Below are positions 47,154 through 56,246 of a DNA stretch of 64,000 bases, in pieces. The notes beneath the pieces were generated by a model, which saw nothing but the letters and a program-made list of their open reading frames with translations, ran no database searches and was not told the DNA's origin. This DNA comes from Pseudomonadota bacterium. Lineage in GTDB: Bacteria > Pseudomonadota > Alphaproteobacteria > Rhizobiales > Aestuariivirgaceae. Position numbers and translations under genes: made by a program. Every line of letters begins with the position of its first letter. Positions within the stretch are counted from its first letter, which is position 1. Location: the NCBI GenBank assembly GCA_020161855.1, contig JAIUNJ010000003.1, positions 310,001 to 374,000 on the forward strand, in the 5' to 3' direction.

Positions 47154-47423
47154 TCAGAGGAACTTGCCGTCCTTGATGGTGACCTTCTTGAGTGCGGTGC
47201 CGCAGGTTTCGTGATCGTCGCCGAGCATGACCTGGCTTCCCGTCTTGCAGGCGTGGTTGATCGTGGCATTGGCCTTGACAGAAACCTTCAGTTCCTTGCC
47301 GTGCAACGGCTTCAGCATCACGGTGTAGTCCTTCGCATCCGTATTCTGGATGGTGAGGGCATTGGCGGCCGAGGCGGCCAGCGTCAGGCCAAGCAGCGCT
47401 GACACGAAAACACGAGTCTTCAT
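47154..47423 (-). CDS. Small secreted protein, unknown function
   Basis: An 89-residue protein with a signal peptide (MKTRVFVSALLGLTLAASAA, cleavage after NA, about residue 22). The mature part of about 67 residues has two Cys (HACKTG and HETCGTA) that could form one disulfide, and a beta-rich pattern (IQNTDAKDYTVMLKP). ATG 47423 has an AGGAG upstream. I do not recognise a family. The neighbouring 49-residue His-rich protein is on the same strand 167 bases upstream. Confidence 0.6.
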   Translation of the reverse strand: MKTRVFVSALLGLTLAASAANALTIQNTDAKDYTVMLKPLHGKELKVSVKANATINHACKTGSQVMLGDDHETCGTALKKVTIKDGKFL

Positions 47424-47589
47424 GGGAAATCTCCTGGGAGATGAATGTTTGAATTGTGAGAGAGGGAGAAGGAGGCAATGGTGGCGGCGTTGGACGGGCC
47501 GCGCCTCTTGCCTGGACGTTCACGCATTGCGCCATCAATGCGTGGGGGTGCGATCGGGCTTGGGATCCTGTCGCTGCGTGCCGGAAAGC

Positions 47590-47739
47590 TTACTGGCCGG
47601 AACGCGGGGGCTCGGCAGACTTGGGCGGGACATGGCCCGGCTTGTGCTGCGGCGCATGCGAGGCCGGAGGGTCGCGGTGATCATGAACATGCTGCTCATG
47701 CTTGGCCGCGACTTCCGGCTTGTTGGATTTCGTCTTCAT
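47590..47739 (-). CDS. His/Pro-rich 49-residue protein
   Basis: A short frame from ATG 47739 to TAA 47590, preceded by GGAG and six A/C bases (GGAGAAAACC). The product has no signal peptide or helix and is rich in His (7), Pro (9) and Lys, for example KHEQHVHDHRDPP and QHKPGHVPPK. Clustered HxxHxHxH spacing suggests metal binding. The good ribosome-binding site and sustained unusual composition support coding, but no homolog is recognised. Confidence 0.5.
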   Translation of the reverse strand: MKTKSNKPEVAAKHEQHVHDHRDPPASHAPQHKPGHVPPKSAEPPRSGQ

Positions 47740-47950
47740 GGTTTTCTCCATTCGTGTCCGTTGGGGACACGCGTGCGAAGCTAGGACTCCGCGGCCTCTG
47801 CTGTGGAGTTAACTTGCAGTAAGGAGGCCCAGCATTATGCCACAGGACAAGCGCCATCTTTCCGCCGCAGCACAGGGCAGGTGCCACGCGATTTGCCAAG
47901 ACGAAGCCACAAAGATTGCTTCCTGAAATCATTCCAATGAGGATCACCTC

Positions 47951-48523
47951 ATGACCCGCAAGCCAGCCGAAGCCGCGGTGCCCAGCCATGTTGCCTTCCT
48001 GCGCGCCATCGGGCCTGCCACACACAAGGCCATGCCGCTGGGCAAGCTTGTGAAGGCAGCGGAGGCTGAAGGCCTGCATGCGGTTTCAAGCTATATCGCC
48101 AGCGGCAACATTCTCTTTGCTGCGCGCCAGGACGAGGCAAAACTGGCCCGGCTGTTCGGCACGCTCATCGCAGGCTTCGGCCTCGATCTCGATGTCTTCA
48201 TCCGCGATGCGGCGAGCATGCCGGGTATCATCGCCGCAAATCCCTTTCCGGACGCAGCACAGGCGCGGCCCAACCATCTGCTGGTCATCATGTTCGCGGA
48301 GACGCTCACGGCGGCAGACGCCGCGATCCTCGCACAGCATGGTGGACCGGAACGATTGCAGATCGCCGGGCGCGAGATCTTCGTCGACTATCTGGAAGGT
48401 GTCGGAACCTCGAAGATACAACCGGGCATCATCGAACGGCGGCTGAAGCGGCGTGGCACGGCGCGCAACTGGAACACGCTGCTCAAGATCAATGCCTTGC
48501 TCAATCGCCCGGCGGTCATTTGA
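47951..48523 (+). CDS. DUF1697 family protein
   Basis: A 190-residue member of DUF1697: VAFLRAIGPATHKAMPLGKL, ASGNILFAA, the central FIRDAASMPGIIAANPF, and the terminal RGTARNWNTLLKI. The fold is known but function is not. A single gene with the ATG following a weak GAGGATC site. Confidence 0.85.
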   Translation: MTRKPAEAAVPSHVAFLRAIGPATHKAMPLGKLVKAAEAEGLHAVSSYIASGNILFAARQDEAKLARLFGTLIAGFGLDLDVFIRDAASMPGIIAANPFPDAAQARPNHLLVIMFAETLTAADAAILAQHGGPERLQIAGREIFVDYLEGVGTSKIQPGIIERRLKRRGTARNWNTLLKINALLNRPAVI

Positions 48524-48713
48524 AATTGTTCAAATCCGATTTGCGGCGCCAGTGATGCGTTTTCAACCTGCCGTATGTGACGCAAGCAGCTTTCAAACAG
48601 GCACCTGCGCGGCAACAAAATCTTGACGCAGCGGCACATGGCGGCGCACCTTGCCGCGCGGCCTCACCCCAACGTGATTGGTATGTGTTTCCGCGCCACA
48701 TCATAAGGACCAC

Positions 48714-49454
48714 ATGACAACAAGCCTCTCCCGCCGCCGTGCGCTTGCCCTGGCTGCCGCTAGCCTGGCATCGCCCCTGTGCGCGCGCGCGGAAGAGGAA
48801 CCGGCGCCGGTGCTGCTGGAACTGTTCACCAGCCAGGGCTGCGCCAACTGCCCCGCGGCCGACAAGCTGCTCGGTGAACTCTCGCAAGTGCCCGGCATCT
48901 ATGCCGTGTCCTTCAACGTTGATTACTGGGACTATCTCGGCTGGCGCGACACGCTGGCGCGGCCCGAGTTTTCTCAGCGCCAGTTCGACTACGGAAAATC
49001 ACGCGGCGACATGAAGGCCTATACGCCCCAGGCCGTGATCAATGGCCGCTATCATGTGGCAGGCAACAATCGCGCGGAAATCGAGCGGCTGGTGGCGCAA
49101 GCCCGCGCCGAAACGCAGCTCATCCCCATGACGCTCGTGGCCCGGCAGGATGATTTCACCGTCGAGATGGCCGCAGCCGAATTGCAATCGCCCGCAACTC
49201 TCTGGCTCATGGCCATTTCGCCGAAGAAGGAACAGCTCATCGAGCGCGGCGAGAATGCAGGCAATACCATCACCTACAATAATGTGGTGCGGAACCTCGT
49301 GCCGGCGGCCATGTGGGAAGGCAAACCCTTCTCGCAGATGTGGCGCAAGGATGCGGTGCTCACAGGCGATTGCACCGGCTGCCTCGCCATCCTGCAGCAG
49401 GGCAAGACCGGCCCTGTCATCGGCATCGCCGACTGGGGCAGCACCTTCTCCTGA
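48714..49454 (+). CDS. DUF1223 secreted thioredoxin-like protein
   Basis: 246 residues from ATG 48714, after AAGGAC. A signal peptide of Tat-like type (SRRRALALAAASLASPLCARA) precedes a DUF1223 domain: VLLELFTSQGCANCPAAD with a CxxC in a thioredoxin-like position, FNVDYWDYLGWRDT, and YTPQAVINGRYHVAG. Further CTGC near the C-terminus (GDCTGCLA). Probably a periplasmic redox protein; partner unknown. Confidence 0.83.
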   Translation: MTTSLSRRRALALAAASLASPLCARAEEEPAPVLLELFTSQGCANCPAADKLLGELSQVPGIYAVSFNVDYWDYLGWRDTLARPEFSQRQFDYGKSRGDMKAYTPQAVINGRYHVAGNNRAEIERLVAQARAETQLIPMTLVARQDDFTVEMAAAELQSPATLWLMAISPKKEQLIERGENAGNTITYNNVVRNLVPAAMWEGKPFSQMWRKDAVLTGDCTGCLAILQQGKTGPVIGIADWGSTFS

Positions 49455-49610
49455 AGGCCGCTCAGGCCGTGTCGCGATTGACCGCGAAGACGGCGCTTCC
49501 GATGCGAGCAACGCCATCGCGACAGCCTGTCTCACCCGGCACAAGGCCTTTGATCCCTTGATCTTGAGGGCTGCTTTGGGGTCTGCTGCTGCCTCATAAA
49601 AAGGCAGCCC

Positions 49611-51689
49611 ATGACCCGCGACCCCCGCTACGACATTCTCTTTGAACCCGTGCGCATCGGCCCGGTGACAGCGCGCAACCGCTTCTTCCAGGTGGCCCAT
49701 TGCAACGGCTTCGGCTGGACAGCACCACAGGCCCTGGCCGAGATGCGGGGCGTGAAAGCGGAAGGCGGCTGGGCCGTGGTGACGACGGAGGAAGTCGAGA
49801 TCCATCCGTCGAGCGACTGCGAGCCCTATCACGAAGGACGGCTCTACAGCGACGAGGATATCCCCGCACTCGCCCTCATGGCGGAGGCCGTGCATTTCCA
49901 TGGCTCGCTCGCTGCCATCGAGATCATGCATCATGGCCCCTCTGCCGCAAACCGGCAGACGCGCGAGGTGCCGCTTGGGCCTTCGCACCGGCCGGTGACG
50001 CTGAACGATCCGGTGCAGGCGCGGCGCATGGACAAGGACGACATCAAGGCCCTGCGCAAATGGCACCGCGACGCAGCCATCCGCTCGAAGCGCGCGGGCT
50101 TCGACATTGTCTATGTCTATGCCGGCCATGAGCTCGGCATTCCGATGCACTTCCTGGCGCGCCGCCTCAACGACCGCACCGACGAATATGGTGGCTCGCT
50201 GGAGAACAGGGCGCGCCTGCTGCGTGAACTGGTCGAGGATGCCAAGGACGCCGTCGGCGATACCTGCGCGGTCGCCGTGCGCCTCGCCGTCGATGAACTG
50301 ATGGGTGACTACGGCATCACCAGCGACGGCGAAGGCCGCGATGTCATCGCCATGATGGCGGAACTGCCCGACCTGTGGGATGTCAATGTGTCCTCCTGGT
50401 ACAATGACAGCGCCACCTCGCGCTTCAAGAAGGAAGGCTATCAGGAAGACTACATCCGCTTCGTCAAATCCCTGACCAGCAAGCCGGTTGTCGGTGTCGG
50501 GCGCTACACTTCGCCCGACAAGATGGTGTCGCTGATCAAGGGCGGCGTTCTCGATTTCATCGGTGCGGCGCGGCCGTCCATCGCCGATCCGTTCCTGCCC
50601 CGGAAGATCGAGGAAGGCCGCCTCGATGACATCCGCGAGTGCATCGGCTGCAACATGTGCGTAACCAGCGACTTCACCATGACCAACCTGCGCTGCACCC
50701 AGAACCCGACCATGGGCGAGGAGTGGCGGCGGGGCTGGCATCCGGAACGGATTGCAGCGAAGGCCTCGGAGAATTCCGTGCTCGTGGTCGGCGCCGGCCC
50801 TGCGGGGCTCGAGGCCGCCCTGTCGGCGGCGCGGCGCGGCTATGAGGTGCATCTCGCCGAGGCCAGCACGGAGCTGGGCGGACGGGTAGCGCTGGAAGCG
50901 AAGCTGCCGGGGCTCAACGAGTGGATACGCGTGCGCGACTGGCGCGTCGGGCAACTGACGCCAATGACCAATGTCACGATCTATCGCGACAGCCTGCTTT
51001 CCGCTGATGACGTAACGGGCTTTGGCGCAGGCCATGTGGTGCTCGCCACGGGCTCCACCTGGCGGCGCGACGGCGTGGGCCGCGAGCACGGCTTTGCCGT
51101 GAGGGGCTTCGATCATCCCAATGTATTCACCCCCAACGACATTCTTGAGGGACGGATGCCGGACGGGCCGGTCGTGGTCTTCGACGATGATCACTATTAC
51201 ATGGCCGGTGTGATCGCCGAGAAATGCGCAGCCGCGGGGCTCGCGACCACATATGTGACCCCTGCCCTGCAACCCTCGGACTTCACCTCCAACACGCTCG
51301 AGGCCACCCACATCGCCAAGCGGCTGGTGAAGCTCGGCATCAAGCTCTTCACCCGCGCGGCAGTCACGGGCTTCGACGGCGCGGAAGCCGAAGTGACCGA
51401 TCACCTCTCGGAACAGAGCTACAGGATTGCGGCGAAGGGTCTTGTCACCGTTACCGCACGCTGGCCCAACGACGCGCTCCATGAGAGCGTGAAGGAGCTC
51501 ATGGCGCGTGGTGCGGCCCCGCACATTGTCTCGCTCAAGCGCATCGGCGATTGCCATGCGCCGAGCACCATCCAGGCCGCAGTTGCAGCGGGCCATCGCT
51601 GGGCCCGCGAGCTCGACGATCCGCAGGCCAGCCCCTATTTCCCGCGCGAACTGCCCAAGGCCCCGAGCCTCAAGCGCTTCTGGGGATAG
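49611..51689 (+). CDS. Trimethylamine-dehydrogenase-family iron-sulfur flavoenzyme
   Basis: A 692-residue protein with an FMN-binding TIM barrel (1-370), a [4Fe-4S] site (C344, C347, C350, C362) and a C-terminal Rossmann region (VLVVGAGPAGLEAALSAARR) like trimethylamine, dimethylamine and histamine dehydrogenases. C31 (VAHCNG) matches the cysteine that links FMN covalently. The Tyr/His/Asp set (Y170, H173, D266) and W263 are kept. The residue matching Tyr60 of trimethylamine dehydrogenase is Glu61, so a charged or different amine is likely. Substrate unknown; electrons would go to ETF. Confidence 0.85.
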   Translation: MTRDPRYDILFEPVRIGPVTARNRFFQVAHCNGFGWTAPQALAEMRGVKAEGGWAVVTTEEVEIHPSSDCEPYHEGRLYSDEDIPALALMAEAVHFHGSLAAIEIMHHGPSAANRQTREVPLGPSHRPVTLNDPVQARRMDKDDIKALRKWHRDAAIRSKRAGFDIVYVYAGHELGIPMHFLARRLNDRTDEYGGSLENRARLLRELVEDAKDAVGDTCAVAVRLAVDELMGDYGITSDGEGRDVIAMMAELPDLWDVNVSSWYNDSATSRFKKEGYQEDYIRFVKSLTSKPVVGVGRYTSPDKMVSLIKGGVLDFIGAARPSIADPFLPRKIEEGRLDDIRECIGCNMCVTSDFTMTNLRCTQNPTMGEEWRRGWHPERIAAKASENSVLVVGAGPAGLEAALSAARRGYEVHLAEASTELGGRVALEAKLPGLNEWIRVRDWRVGQLTPMTNVTIYRDSLLSADDVTGFGAGHVVLATGSTWRRDGVGREHGFAVRGFDHPNVFTPNDILEGRMPDGPVVVFDDDHYYMAGVIAEKCAAAGLATTYVTPALQPSDFTSNTLEATHIAKRLVKLGIKLFTRAAVTGFDGAEAEVTDHLSEQSYRIAAKGLVTVTARWPNDALHESVKELMARGAAPHIVSLKRIGDCHAPSTIQAAVAAGHRWARELDDPQASPYFPRELPKAPSLKRFWG

Positions 51690-51714
51690 AAAAAGGGCCG
51701 GTTTCCCGGCCCTT
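51689..51714 (-). terminator. Shared terminator between asd and the flavoenzyme gene
   Basis: Nine-bp stem AAGGGCCGG / CCGGCCCTT (51693-51701 with 51706-51714). Read on the minus strand it ends in TTTTTC, so it chiefly serves asd. On the plus strand it is followed only by GTTC. Confidence 0.75.
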
Positions 51715-51740
51715 GTTCGCTCAGCTTGCGGCAATGAGGA

Positions 51741-52778
51741 TCAGGCGGCCTTCTTCACAAGGCCGCGGTTGATGATCGACTCGGCGATCTGCACGGCATT
51801 GAGGGCAGCACCCTTGCGCAGGTTGTCGGAAACGATCCAGAGATTGAGGCCGTTTTCGATCGTGGCGTCCTCGCGGATGCGGCTGATGAAGGTGGCATAG
51901 TCACCCACGCATTCGACCGGGGTCACGTAGCCGCCATTCTCGCGCTTGTCGACGACCATGCAGCCCGGCGCCTCGCGCAGCATCTCGCGCGCTTCCTCAG
52001 CCGAGATCTGCTTCTCGAACTCGATGTTCACGGCCTCCGAATGGCCGACGAAGACCGGCACGCGCACGCAGGTTGCCGTGACCTTGATCTTGGGATCGAG
52101 GATCTTCTTCGTTTCGGCCGACATCTTCCACTCTTCCTTGGTGTCACCGGAGTCGAGGAAGACGTCGATATGCGGGATCACGTTGAAAGCGATCTGCTTG
52201 GTGAACTTCTTGGGCTCCGGCGCATCGGTAACGAAGATGCCCTTGGTCTGGGTCCAGAGTTCATCCATGGCATCCTTGCCCGCACCAGAAACCGACTGAT
52301 AGGTGGCAACCACAACGCGCTTGATGACAGCTGCATCATGCAGCGGCTTCAAGGCCACGACGAGCTGCGCGGTCGAGCAATTGGGATTGGCGATGATGTT
52401 CTTGCGGTTCGCCTTCTTCATGTAGTCGACGAGAACGCCGGCATTCACCTCGGGCACAATGAGCGGCACCTCCGGATCGTAGCGCCAGCAGGAGGAGTTA
52501 TCGATGACGATGCAACCGGTGGCACCGATCTTCGGCGACCAGTCCTTGGACACGGCCGAACCGGCCGACATGACGCAGAAATCGACCTTGGAGAAATCGA
52601 AGGTTTCCAGATCCTTGCACTTCAGGATCTTGTCGCCGTAGCTCACCTCGACGCCGATCGAACGGCGCGAAGCCAGGGCATGGACCTCATCAGCCGGAAA
52701 CTCGCGTTCGGCCAGGATATTGAGCATTTCGCGGCCGACATTGCCGGTGGCACCCACCACTGCAATCTTGTAACCCAT
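51741..52778 (-). CDS. asd: Aspartate-semialdehyde dehydrogenase
   Basis: 345 residues from ATG 52778, with AGGAG upstream; the longer frame is not needed. KIAVVGATGNVGREMLNIL binds NADP, the active cysteine lies in NPNCSTAQLV, and SVSGAGKDAMDEL and HIDVFLDSG follow. It makes aspartate semialdehyde for Lys, Thr, Met and diaminopimelate. A single gene. Confidence 0.94.
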   Translation of the reverse strand: MGYKIAVVGATGNVGREMLNILAEREFPADEVHALASRRSIGVEVSYGDKILKCKDLETFDFSKVDFCVMSAGSAVSKDWSPKIGATGCIVIDNSSCWRYDPEVPLIVPEVNAGVLVDYMKKANRKNIIANPNCSTAQLVVALKPLHDAAVIKRVVVATYQSVSGAGKDAMDELWTQTKGIFVTDAPEPKKFTKQIAFNVIPHIDVFLDSGDTKEEWKMSAETKKILDPKIKVTATCVRVPVFVGHSEAVNIEFEKQISAEEAREMLREAPGCMVVDKRENGGYVTPVECVGDYATFISRIREDATIENGLNLWIVSDNLRKGAALNAVQIAESIINRGLVKKAA

Positions 52779-53070
52779 TGGGAACTCCTGATACTTCTGT
52801 TCTTCTTGGCTGGCTCCCCGCAGGGCCCTCAAGGCCCGGCTTGCCAAAATGGCAGCGCCGCCACCCCTCGCGGGGGATGGGGCCCGAGGGATGACGTCAA
52901 ACCGTTTTGGTTTTCGTCGTGGAAGACATGGCCGGGGCTCTTACGGACGGGCGGAGCGCAAGTCAACCGGGGCGGCAAGGCGGCCCGGCCCCGCCCGCCA
53001 GCTCTTTAAACAGGAATTAACCCGCTAACGCCAAGGTAGAGTAGCCGCGCCTTGGGGGGAGAAAAGCACA

Positions 53071-54663
53071 TTGAAGTGTGACGCCATCAAAAGCCCTGGC
53101 GCGCACCAACCTGAGGGCAGCGTACAGGACTTGTTCAGTCTCACGAAACTTGCAGAGGGACAGCAGAAGGGCGAGCTTTTCAAGAGCATCGTCGACAACC
53201 TGCCTGTCTCGGTTTTCGTCAAGGATGATGCCCTGCGCATCATCTACCTGAACCAAGCCTGCGCCCATCGCGTCGGCCTGCCCCGGGACGCCATTATCGG
53301 CTGTTCCGACCTGGAGCTCTTCACGCCAGAGCACGCCGGTGTGTTCCTGGCCCGCGACCGCCGCATCATGGATACGGGCGAGCCGCACCATACCGAGGAA
53401 GAAACCGAGGACCGCGACGGCGTGCTGCGCGTCTGGTCCACCACCAAGGTGCGTTTCACCGGACCCAACGGCAAGCATTACATGGTCGGCGCACAGTTCG
53501 ATGTGACGGGCGAGCGCCGCCGGCAGGCCCAGTTGCAGACCCTGACCGAAACCGTGCCCGTGGGCATCTGGCGCGTGGTCAAGGACGGCGAGACACAATT
53601 CGTCAACGAGCAGTTCCTGTCTTTCCTCGGCATGACACGCGAAGAACTGAACTGCACGAGTGCGGCAGCTAAGTTCACTGGCCTCGACCGGGACATCCTC
53701 GCCAGTGGCGGGCAGTTCGAGGCCGATCTTGTCGGCCCGGACGGCGAACGCCGCCGCATGCTGATCGTTTGCTCCGAAGCCGAAAAGATGCCGGGCGAGC
53801 CACATGCTGCCCACACGATCTGCCTGTGCGATCTCTCGGAACTGAAGCAGCTCAAGAGCATCAATGACGAGATCATCCGCCTCAACGGCGAACTGGCGGC
53901 CAGCCTCGAGCGGCTGAAGACGGCGCAGGACGAAATCATCCGCAAAGGCAAGCTGGCGCAACTGGGTGAACTCACAGCCACCATTGCCCATGAGCTGCGC
54001 AACCCGCTGGGAACGGTGAGGACCTCGGCCTTCCTCATCCAGAAACAGGCCAGCCCCGACAACGAGAAAATGCTGTCGCATCTGCAGCGCATCAACAACG
54101 GCATCCTGCGCTGCGATGCCATCATCACGCAGCTGCTCGATTTCGCCCGCAACAAGCCGCCGCGCATGCAGGATGAATCGCTGGATGACTGGCTTGAGAC
54201 CGTGGTGCGCGAGGAGGCCGAGAAACTGGCCGCCGACATCACCTGCACACTCGACCTCTGCGGGAATGGCCGCAAGGTGGCCTTCGATCCCGCCCAGATG
54301 AGCCGCGTGGTCATCAACCTCATGTCCAACGCGGCCGAAGCCATGATCGGCCGCGGCGAAGCAGAACAGGACGCCCCGCGCTTCATCCGCATCGCCACGC
54401 GGATCACCGACGAGATGGCGGAGTTCAGCGTTTCGGACAATGGCCCTGGCATCAGTCCGGCCAATCTCAAGAAGATCCTCGAGCCGCTTTTTACAACCAA
54501 GAGCTTCGGCACGGGCCTGGGCCTGCCCGCAGCGCGGCGCATCCTCGAAAGCCATGGCGGCGGCCTGCGCATCGACTCCGTCGAAGGCATGGGCGCAACC
54601 TTCACGGCCTATTGGCCCCTGGCGGTCGGTAAAACCACCGACGAACTGGCCGGCGCCGCCTGA
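53071..54663 (+). CDS. Soluble PAS-PAS sensor histidine kinase
   Basis: A 530-residue kinase starting at TTG 53071, nine bases after GGGGGGAG. No membrane segment. Two PAS domains (about 35-150 and 155-260), a coiled linker, HisKA with the phospho-accepting H307 (TIAHELRNPLGT), and an ATPase domain with N box NLMSNAAEAM, G1 DNGPGIS and G2 GTGLGLP. No response regulator is adjacent, so it is an orphan kinase that senses a cytoplasmic signal. Confidence 0.88.
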   Translation: MKCDAIKSPGAHQPEGSVQDLFSLTKLAEGQQKGELFKSIVDNLPVSVFVKDDALRIIYLNQACAHRVGLPRDAIIGCSDLELFTPEHAGVFLARDRRIMDTGEPHHTEEETEDRDGVLRVWSTTKVRFTGPNGKHYMVGAQFDVTGERRRQAQLQTLTETVPVGIWRVVKDGETQFVNEQFLSFLGMTREELNCTSAAAKFTGLDRDILASGGQFEADLVGPDGERRRMLIVCSEAEKMPGEPHAAHTICLCDLSELKQLKSINDEIIRLNGELAASLERLKTAQDEIIRKGKLAQLGELTATIAHELRNPLGTVRTSAFLIQKQASPDNEKMLSHLQRINNGILRCDAIITQLLDFARNKPPRMQDESLDDWLETVVREEAEKLAADITCTLDLCGNGRKVAFDPAQMSRVVINLMSNAAEAMIGRGEAEQDAPRFIRIATRITDEMAEFSVSDNGPGISPANLKKILEPLFTTKSFGTGLGLPAARRILESHGGGLRIDSVEGMGATFTAYWPLAVGKTTDELAGAA

Positions 54664-54766
54664 AACGCGGCACAAGCAGGCCTTTTCGCAGCCATCACAA
54701 GGGGGTTGGCAGAAGCCGGGAGCTTCGCTAAGAGCCGGGCCCACGACCCGGGTTCACCCGTCAAGC

Positions 54767-54856
54767 GGAGAGGTGGCAGAGTGGTCGATCGCGTCGCACT
54801 CGAAATGCGAAGTACTCGCAAGGGTACCGGGGGTTCGAATCCCTCCCTCTCCGCCA
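54767..54856 (+). tRNA. tRNA-Ser (anticodon CGA)
   Basis: A 90-nt tRNA with encoded CCA. Acceptor stem GGAGAGG / CCTCTCC, anticodon loop CTCGAAA (CGA), a long variable arm (TACTCGCAAGGGTA region) typical of serine tRNAs, and T-loop TTCGAAT. It reads UCG codons. Confidence 0.95.
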
Positions 54857-54893
54857 TTCTCGCCCATTGCCTCATGATGCGATGCTGCCGCCG

Positions 54894-55628
54894 ATGATCG
54901 TAGCTCAAGTTTCCGATATCCATGCCGCGCCGAGCAACGACAACATGTTGCGGCTTACCCGAGCAATATCGTGGCTCACCGACCTTAAGCCTGATGCTCT
55001 GGTGGTGTCAGGAGATCTTATTAATGACGGCTGGACCGAAGGTTACGCTGAAATAGAGGCGCGCCTCAGTACGTTGAATTGCCCTGTGCTTTTGGTGCCG
55101 GGAAACTCCGACGACAGCCGAGCGATGAGAGGTGCATTCACAAAACGCTTCGGTGCGACCGATGATAGCAATCCCATGCATTTCAAGGCAAAGATCGGCG
55201 GACTTCGGTTGGTGGGAATTGACAGCTGCCTGGCTGGATCTGCGGGCGGCGATGTTGCTCCGCATCTGGGCTGGCTGAAAGAAGCCTTGGGCGCACAAGG
55301 TGAGCAACCCACGCTCCTGTTCTCACATCATCACTTCGTGCCAAGCGGGATCCCGCCCATGGACGACGTGATGGCGAAGGGCGCCACGCAATTGGGTGAG
55401 CTGCTAGCGCAGCGCTCCCATAGACCCCTTGCTATCTCATCTGGCCATGTCCATCGACCGATGAGTGCCATGTTGGCAGGATTTCCTGCACATATTTGTG
55501 GCTCGATTTGCCCCGCCAATCCCCTCTGGCTTGGAGGTAAGAACGTGCCCGCCGCGAACGAACCACCAATGATCATGGTTCATCATCTAACCAGAGCTGG
55601 GTTGAACAGCAGTCATGTCGCCGTCTGA
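54894..55628 (+). CDS. Calcineurin-like metallophosphoesterase (CpdA-like)
   Basis: 244 residues from ATG 54894; ATG 54882 is also possible. Metal-site motifs in order: SDIHA (D, H), VSGDLIND (GD), VPGNSDD (GN, with SD in place of the usual HD), SHHHF and SGHVHRP. This fits cyclic-nucleotide phosphodiesterase-like or other phosphoesterase activity. Base use looks less GC-rich than its neighbours, and it starts 37 bases after a tRNA gene, which may mean later acquisition. Confidence 0.8.
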   Translation: MIVAQVSDIHAAPSNDNMLRLTRAISWLTDLKPDALVVSGDLINDGWTEGYAEIEARLSTLNCPVLLVPGNSDDSRAMRGAFTKRFGATDDSNPMHFKAKIGGLRLVGIDSCLAGSAGGDVAPHLGWLKEALGAQGEQPTLLFSHHHFVPSGIPPMDDVMAKGATQLGELLAQRSHRPLAISSGHVHRPMSAMLAGFPAHICGSICPANPLWLGGKNVPAANEPPMIMVHHLTRAGLNSSHVAV

Positions 55629-55766
55629 ATGGCAAATAGCATTGGTTTATCTCCGAGAACCGGGAGACCGACCTCCATCCTGCAAAATATTTCAGCAGGT
55701 CGAGCAACCTAGAAGGACGAGAGTGCAGGTGTCGCTTTGCCGCCTCTTCGTCTTCAGCGCGAGCCT

Positions 55767-56246
55767 CTACTCCGGCCTGATCTCCTTCATCGCCGCATCG
55801 GCGAGGCCGACCAGAACATGGCTGCCGTTGTCGGCGAACCTGAACACGCCATATTTTGCCTGCTCGTAGAATTTTGCGTGGCCTTCCTGAAACAGGAAGG
55901 AGTCGGGAACGATCTGCAGCTGGCTGTAGTTCCGGATGTAATGCAGCAGCTTCTCATTGGGCGCCAATGCGCCGCCCGTATAGAAGCGGTTGAAGGTTCC
56001 AACCTTCGCGGCGTCGAGCGCAACCACCATATAGCCGCGTTCCGCTGGCGCCTCCTCGGCATGGCCCTGCTCGATGGCATAGCGCAGGCGCATGTAGTCT
56101 CCCTGCATCAAGGAGCGTGGATCGACCGGGGCCAGTTCCAGGAACACGGTTTCGCCACGGGCTTTCACCTGCTCCTTCTCATAGATGGCGTAGTTGAGGG
56201 CAGCGAAAACCAGCGCTACCGAGATGACGAAAAGCAGCTTCCTCAT
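55767..56246 (-). CDS. GDYXXLXY family membrane-anchored protein
   Basis: A 159-residue protein with one N-terminal helix (KLLFVISVALVFAALNYAIY) and the name-giving motif GDYMRLRY (residues 49-56), PF14345. The rest is predicted periplasmic beta structure. It is always found with DUF4401/DUF2157 partners, and here starts inside the end of the DUF4401 gene (four-base overlap). Function of the set is unknown. Confidence 0.85.
   Translation of the reverse strand: MRKLLFVISVALVFAALNYAIYEKEQVKARGETVFLELAPVDPRSLMQGDYMRLRYAIEQGHAEEAPAERGYMVVALDAAKVGTFNRFYTGGALAPNEKLLHYIRNYSQLQIVPDSFLFQEGHAKFYEQAKYGVFRFADNGSHVLVGLADAAMKEIRPE

Noticed and set aside
48999-51734. A 911-codon open frame on the minus strand
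   Set aside because: It is antisense to the TMADH-family gene, has no recognisable domain and has the His/Gly/Arg-rich composition of a GC-driven shadow frame.
53017-54744. A 575-codon minus-strand frame
   Set aside because: Antisense to the PAS histidine kinase and without recognisable protein features.
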